Shown piece after piece: positions 61,547 through 64,000 of a stretch of 64,000 nucleotides of DNA. Every line of letters begins with the position of its first letter. Position 1 is the stretch's first letter. This stretch comes from Nonomuraea guangzhouensis (GTDB lineage: Bacteria > Actinomycetota > Actinomycetes > Streptosporangiales > Streptosporangiaceae): assembly GCF_019396345.1 (NCBI RefSeq), contig NZ_JAHKRM010000019.1, positions 124,001-188,000 of the forward strand, written 5' to 3'. The position numbers were made by a program, and so were the translations under genes. The notes below the pieces were generated by a model. The model had not been told where the DNA came from. It searched no databases and saw nothing but the letters and a program-made list of their open reading frames with translations.

Positions 61547-62337
61547 TGGCCTGGCAGGACGTGATCGAGTCGGAAGCCGTGGAGCCGCGGAAGTCTCCGC
61601 TCGAGTCCGCGCGGTTCGGCTACTCGGTGGAGCGACTCGCCGTCTCCGCCGAATCCGACTCGTCGCTCTCCGCGGTCCGCGAGGCCGTCGTACGATCCGC
61701 CGCGGACGTGATCGTCCTTCGCTACCCCGCCGAGTACATCGGCTGGTACGCCCAGCTGACCACTCCAGGCCGGACGGCCATCTTCGCGGACTCCCTGGTG
61801 TACTGGCGGCTGCGCGCCGGAGCGGGCCGGGCGCCCGAGGCGTCGCCGGAGCTGCGCGCGGCGGAGCTGACCGGAAGCACCGCGATCGAGGATCTGGTGT
61901 CCGACATCTTCCTCGCGTACGGAAACCACTACCTGGCCAATCCCCTGTTCGACGCCGCCGACGCGATCGCCGGCTACCAGGAATGGGCGCTGCGGTCGGC
62001 CGCCGAAGGCGGCTGCCTGGCGCTGCTGGATAAGCGCGCGGCCGGGACGGAACCGCCCGTCCTCGCGCTGGCCACCCTGGAAGAGGATGCGGCCCGGACG
62101 GAGATCCTGCTCGCCGGCGTGGTCTCCGAGCACCAGGGCCGCGGCCTGTACGCTCACCTGCTCAAGGCGGTCGAGGACCGCACGCTGGCGCGCGGCGCGG
62201 GCGAGGTCGTCATCTCCACCCAGGGACACAACACCCGGGTGCAGCGGGCATGGGCCCGATACGGGTTCGAGCCCGTACGGACGATGCTCACTGTTCATCT
62301 GGTCCGGAGCGCGCTCCTGCCTGGGCAGGCACGCTAG
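61546..62337 (+). CDS. wecD: GNAT acetyltransferase, WecD-like
   Basis: 263 residues, start overlapping the wecE stop (TGATG). The C-terminal half carries the GNAT acetyl-CoA loop (VVSEHQGRGLYAHLLKAVED) and EVVISTQGHNTRVQRAWARYGFEPV, typical of WecD-type dTDP-fucosamine acetyltransferases; ILAYGNHYLANPLF in the middle also matches that family. It would N-acetylate dTDP-Fuc4N. It overlaps the convergent glycosyltransferase gene by 50 bases. Confidence 0.8.
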   Translation: MAWQDVIESEAVEPRKSPLESARFGYSVERLAVSAESDSSLSAVREAVVRSAADVIVLRYPAEYIGWYAQLTTPGRTAIFADSLVYWRLRAGAGRAPEASPELRAAELTGSTAIEDLVSDIFLAYGNHYLANPLFDAADAIAGYQEWALRSAAEGGCLALLDKRAAGTEPPVLALATLEEDAARTEILLAGVVSEHQGRGLYAHLLKAVEDRTLARGAGEVVISTQGHNTRVQRAWARYGFEPVRTMLTVHLVRSALLPGQAR

Positions 62338-63289
62338 AACCGCCGGGACGCGCGTCGGCGGCGGCGCCCGGTTCGACGCGCTCCCGCACGACGTAGGTCG
62401 GCCGGCCCATGCCGCTGCCATGAATGCGGCCGATGTACTCCCCGAGGACACCGATGGAGATGAGCTGCGCGGAGGAGAAGAGCGCGACCATCGAGGCGAT
62501 GGTCGTGAAGCCCGCCACCGTGGTCTCCCCCGTGGCGAACCGCCACAGCACGACCCCGCCCAGCAGCAGGCCGACGACGCCGACGAGAAATCCGAGATAG
62601 CTCGCCGCCCGCAGGGGCGCCGTGCTGTAGCCGAGCAGCATGTTCACCGCGTGCCGGATCAGCAGCCGCGCCGAGTAGTTGGAGCGCCCGTGATCGCGTT
62701 CGTTCATGCGCACGCTGACCGACCCCACCTGGGAGGTGGCCCACGACAAAGCCACGTCGACCGAGGCGTGCGGCCCCGACAGCTCTTCGAACCCGTCGCG
62801 CAGCCGCGTACGAAAGGCGCGGAAGGCGCTGATCGCCCGGGCGGAGCGGATGCCCAGCGCGCTGGACATCCCGGCCTTCACCGATCGGGAGGCGAAGCTC
62901 CGCAGAACCCCGTGCTCCTCGCGGTAGGAGACGCCGTAGACCAGGTCGAGACGGTCGCCCTCAAGTGCGGCCAGCAGGAGCGGAATCTGCTCCGGCGGAT
63001 GCTGCAGGTCGTCATCCATCGTCACGACGACCTCGAAGGCCGCCTCCCTGATGCCGGCGATCAGCGCGTTGTGCTGGCCGTAGTTGCGGGAGAGGTGGAT
63101 CGCTCGTACGGCCTCGTGCCGACGGGCCAGCCCGGCGGCCGTCGCCCAGGTGTCGTCCGGGCTGCCGTCGACGACGAGGATCACCTCGTGACGGACGGAG
63201 GCCTCGCTCATGGTCGACAGGATCCTGGCCACCAGCGCTGGAAGAGTGCGCGCGGATCGGTAACACGGAATTACCACCGACACCGACAT
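62288..63289 (-). CDS. GT2 glycosyltransferase, DPM1/GtrB-like
   Basis: 333 residues from MSVSVVIPCYRS, with GGGGGATCA before the ATG. The GT2 domain shows VVDGSPDDTW, LSRNYGQHNALIAGI and the DxD-type TMDDDLQHPPEQIP; HGRSNYSARLLIRHAVNMLL is the usual end. Two C-terminal helices (LGFLVGVVGLLLGGVVLW and STIASMVALFSSAQLISIGVL) place it at the membrane. It probably charges polyprenyl phosphate with a sugar; the divergent GtrA-like gene would flip that product. Confidence 0.9.
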   Translation of the reverse strand: MSVSVVIPCYRSARTLPALVARILSTMSEASVRHEVILVVDGSPDDTWATAAGLARRHEAVRAIHLSRNYGQHNALIAGIREAAFEVVVTMDDDLQHPPEQIPLLLAALEGDRLDLVYGVSYREEHGVLRSFASRSVKAGMSSALGIRSARAISAFRAFRTRLRDGFEELSGPHASVDVALSWATSQVGSVSVRMNERDHGRSNYSARLLIRHAVNMLLGYSTAPLRAASYLGFLVGVVGLLLGGVVLWRFATGETTVAGFTTIASMVALFSSAQLISIGVLGEYIGRIHGSGMGRPTYVVRERVEPGAAADARPGGSSVPAQAGARSGPDEQ

Positions 63290-63366
63290 TGATCCCCCGA
63301 TCATCCAGTGTGAGCCGGTTACAATCATGCTGCCCCCACCACGCGACGATCTGGAGTGCGGGCGAC

Positions 63367-63831
63367 ATGGTTGACGTGAAGAGCCACGCCAAAAGCGACA
63401 AGAAACCGCATTTCTGGTGGCGGGCTCTGATCTCCACTTTTGCTGGAAACCGCATCACATACCTAATGGCCGGCGCCATGACGGCAGTTGTCTATTACTG
63501 TCTCCTTGGCCTAGCATTGCTGGCCGCCGAGGATGCCGTGCCCTATCTTGTCCTGGTCGTGACCAGCCACTTCGTGACCGTGGTGATCGTGTACCCGTGG
63601 TATCGGCTGGTGGTGTTCCGGACCTCCGGCGATTCCTGGTTGCGGGGATACCTGCGATTCTATGTGGTCGGCCTGAGCTTCCTCGGGGCGTCCCTCATCA
63701 GCCTGCCGATCCTCGTGAGCGTCGCCGGAATTCCCATCATGATCGCACAGGGGCTGATAATAGTCATAAGTCCACCCCTGAGCTATCTAATACACCGAAC
63801 ATGGACTTTTCGCGATCGCGGAACCATCTAG
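63367..63831 (+). CDS. GtrA-like membrane protein
   Basis: 154 residues with four hydrophobic helices and the GtrA pattern: RITYLMAGAMTAVVYYCLLGL, VVTSHFVTVVIVYPWYRLVVFRTSG, LRFYVVGLSFLGASLISLPIL and PPLSYLIHRTWTFR. GtrA proteins move polyprenyl-phosphate sugars across the membrane for glycan decoration. Divergent from the GT2 gene and upstream of the rmlA start. Confidence 0.85.
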   Translation: MVDVKSHAKSDKKPHFWWRALISTFAGNRITYLMAGAMTAVVYYCLLGLALLAAEDAVPYLVLVVTSHFVTVVIVYPWYRLVVFRTSGDSWLRGYLRFYVVGLSFLGASLISLPILVSVAGIPIMIAQGLIIVISPPLSYLIHRTWTFRDRGTI

Positions 63832-63966
63832 TCTCGGCAACGTGCCGGGTTTTCTTCGACAAGAGCGCGGAACCACGAAGTTCCCCTGGTCGCGACCCGG
63901 CATAAACTCCAGCGGACAGGCGGCCGTTGCGGCCACGTCCTCTTCGCGGAAGGACTCAGCAAGCGG

Positions 63967-64000
63967 ATGAAGGCTCTCGTTCTAGCGGGTGGCAAGGGGA
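63967..64000 (+). CDS. rmlA: Start of glucose-1-phosphate thymidylyltransferase (RmlA), cut by window end
   Basis: Only the first eleven codons are in the window: MKALVLAGGKG, the N-terminal nucleotide-binding motif of RmlA-type nucleotidyltransferases. It would make dTDP-glucose, the precursor used by RmlB and the WecE/WecD-like enzymes just upstream. Identification rests on this short motif plus context. Confidence 0.65.
   Translation, partial: MKALVLAGGKG

Overview
The window reads as chromosomal DNA of a high-G+C actinomycete. Signs are very high GC at third codon positions, GTG and TTG starts, many overlapping gene pairs, a WhiJ-type regulator with its DUF397 partner, an ECF41/SigJ sigma factor, F420/PPOX-type flavoproteins and an LPXTG-class surface protein. 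Gene content resembles Streptosporangiaceae such as Nonomuraea or Streptosporangium; that placement is inference. No tRNA, rRNA, CRISPR array or transposase gene was seen.

Region 1 (1-23.8 kb) is accessory metabolism and regulation. It holds the end of a DUF1702 protein, a methyltransferase, and a PPOX-ferredoxin-alcohol dehydrogenase operon behind a KstR-like site. Next come a TetR regulator, a PPOX/VOC/CGNR group, a dihydrofolate-reductase-fold protein and a stand-alone cytochrome b. A WhiJ-like trio sits beside the wreck of an F420-dependent oxidoreductase. Then follow SigJ with a FAD oxidoreductase, an alpha/beta hydrolase, a LysR/NmrA/darcynin group, a DUF664 protein, a methyltransferase, an SDR/FMN-reductase/MFS operon with a divergent TetR, and a PadR pair with a leaderless-type promoter.

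Region 2 (23.8-27.2 kb) is an island. A two-gene cassette (AAA15-type ATPase plus RloB-like protein) of visibly lower GC lies between two roughly 350-bp direct repeats. Each repeat starts with the 3' end of a DUF664 gene and continues into a run of very short GC hairpins, several carrying the GCGAAGC core. The pair resembles RloA/RloB and AbiLi/AbiLii anti-phage systems.

Region 3 (27.2-34.1 kb) is a six-gene minus-strand sugar operon: ROK regulator, dual ABC ATPase, permease, binding lipoprotein, Gfo/Idh/MocA dehydrogenase and sugar-phosphate isomerase-like protein.

Region 4 (34.4-64.0 kb) is a large cell-surface polysaccharide locus. It contains a sortase-type LPMTG protein, a DUF4012 protein, a Wzb-type phosphatase, a Wzc-type tyrosine kinase, a WecA/MraY-like initiating transferase, two NAD-dependent epimerases, three GT4 glycosyltransferases, a Wzx flippase, a Wzy candidate, asparagine synthase and UDP-glucose dehydrogenase. 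Two large paralogous membrane proteins flank a 1028-residue secreted protein with a dimethylformamidase-like domain and two DUF4082 repeats. A dTDP-amino-sugar branch (WecE-like, WecD-like, start of rmlA) and a GtrB/GtrA-like pair close the window. Together these could start, extend, decorate, flip, polymerise and export an acidic, amino-sugar-containing glycan and place associated proteins at the surface.
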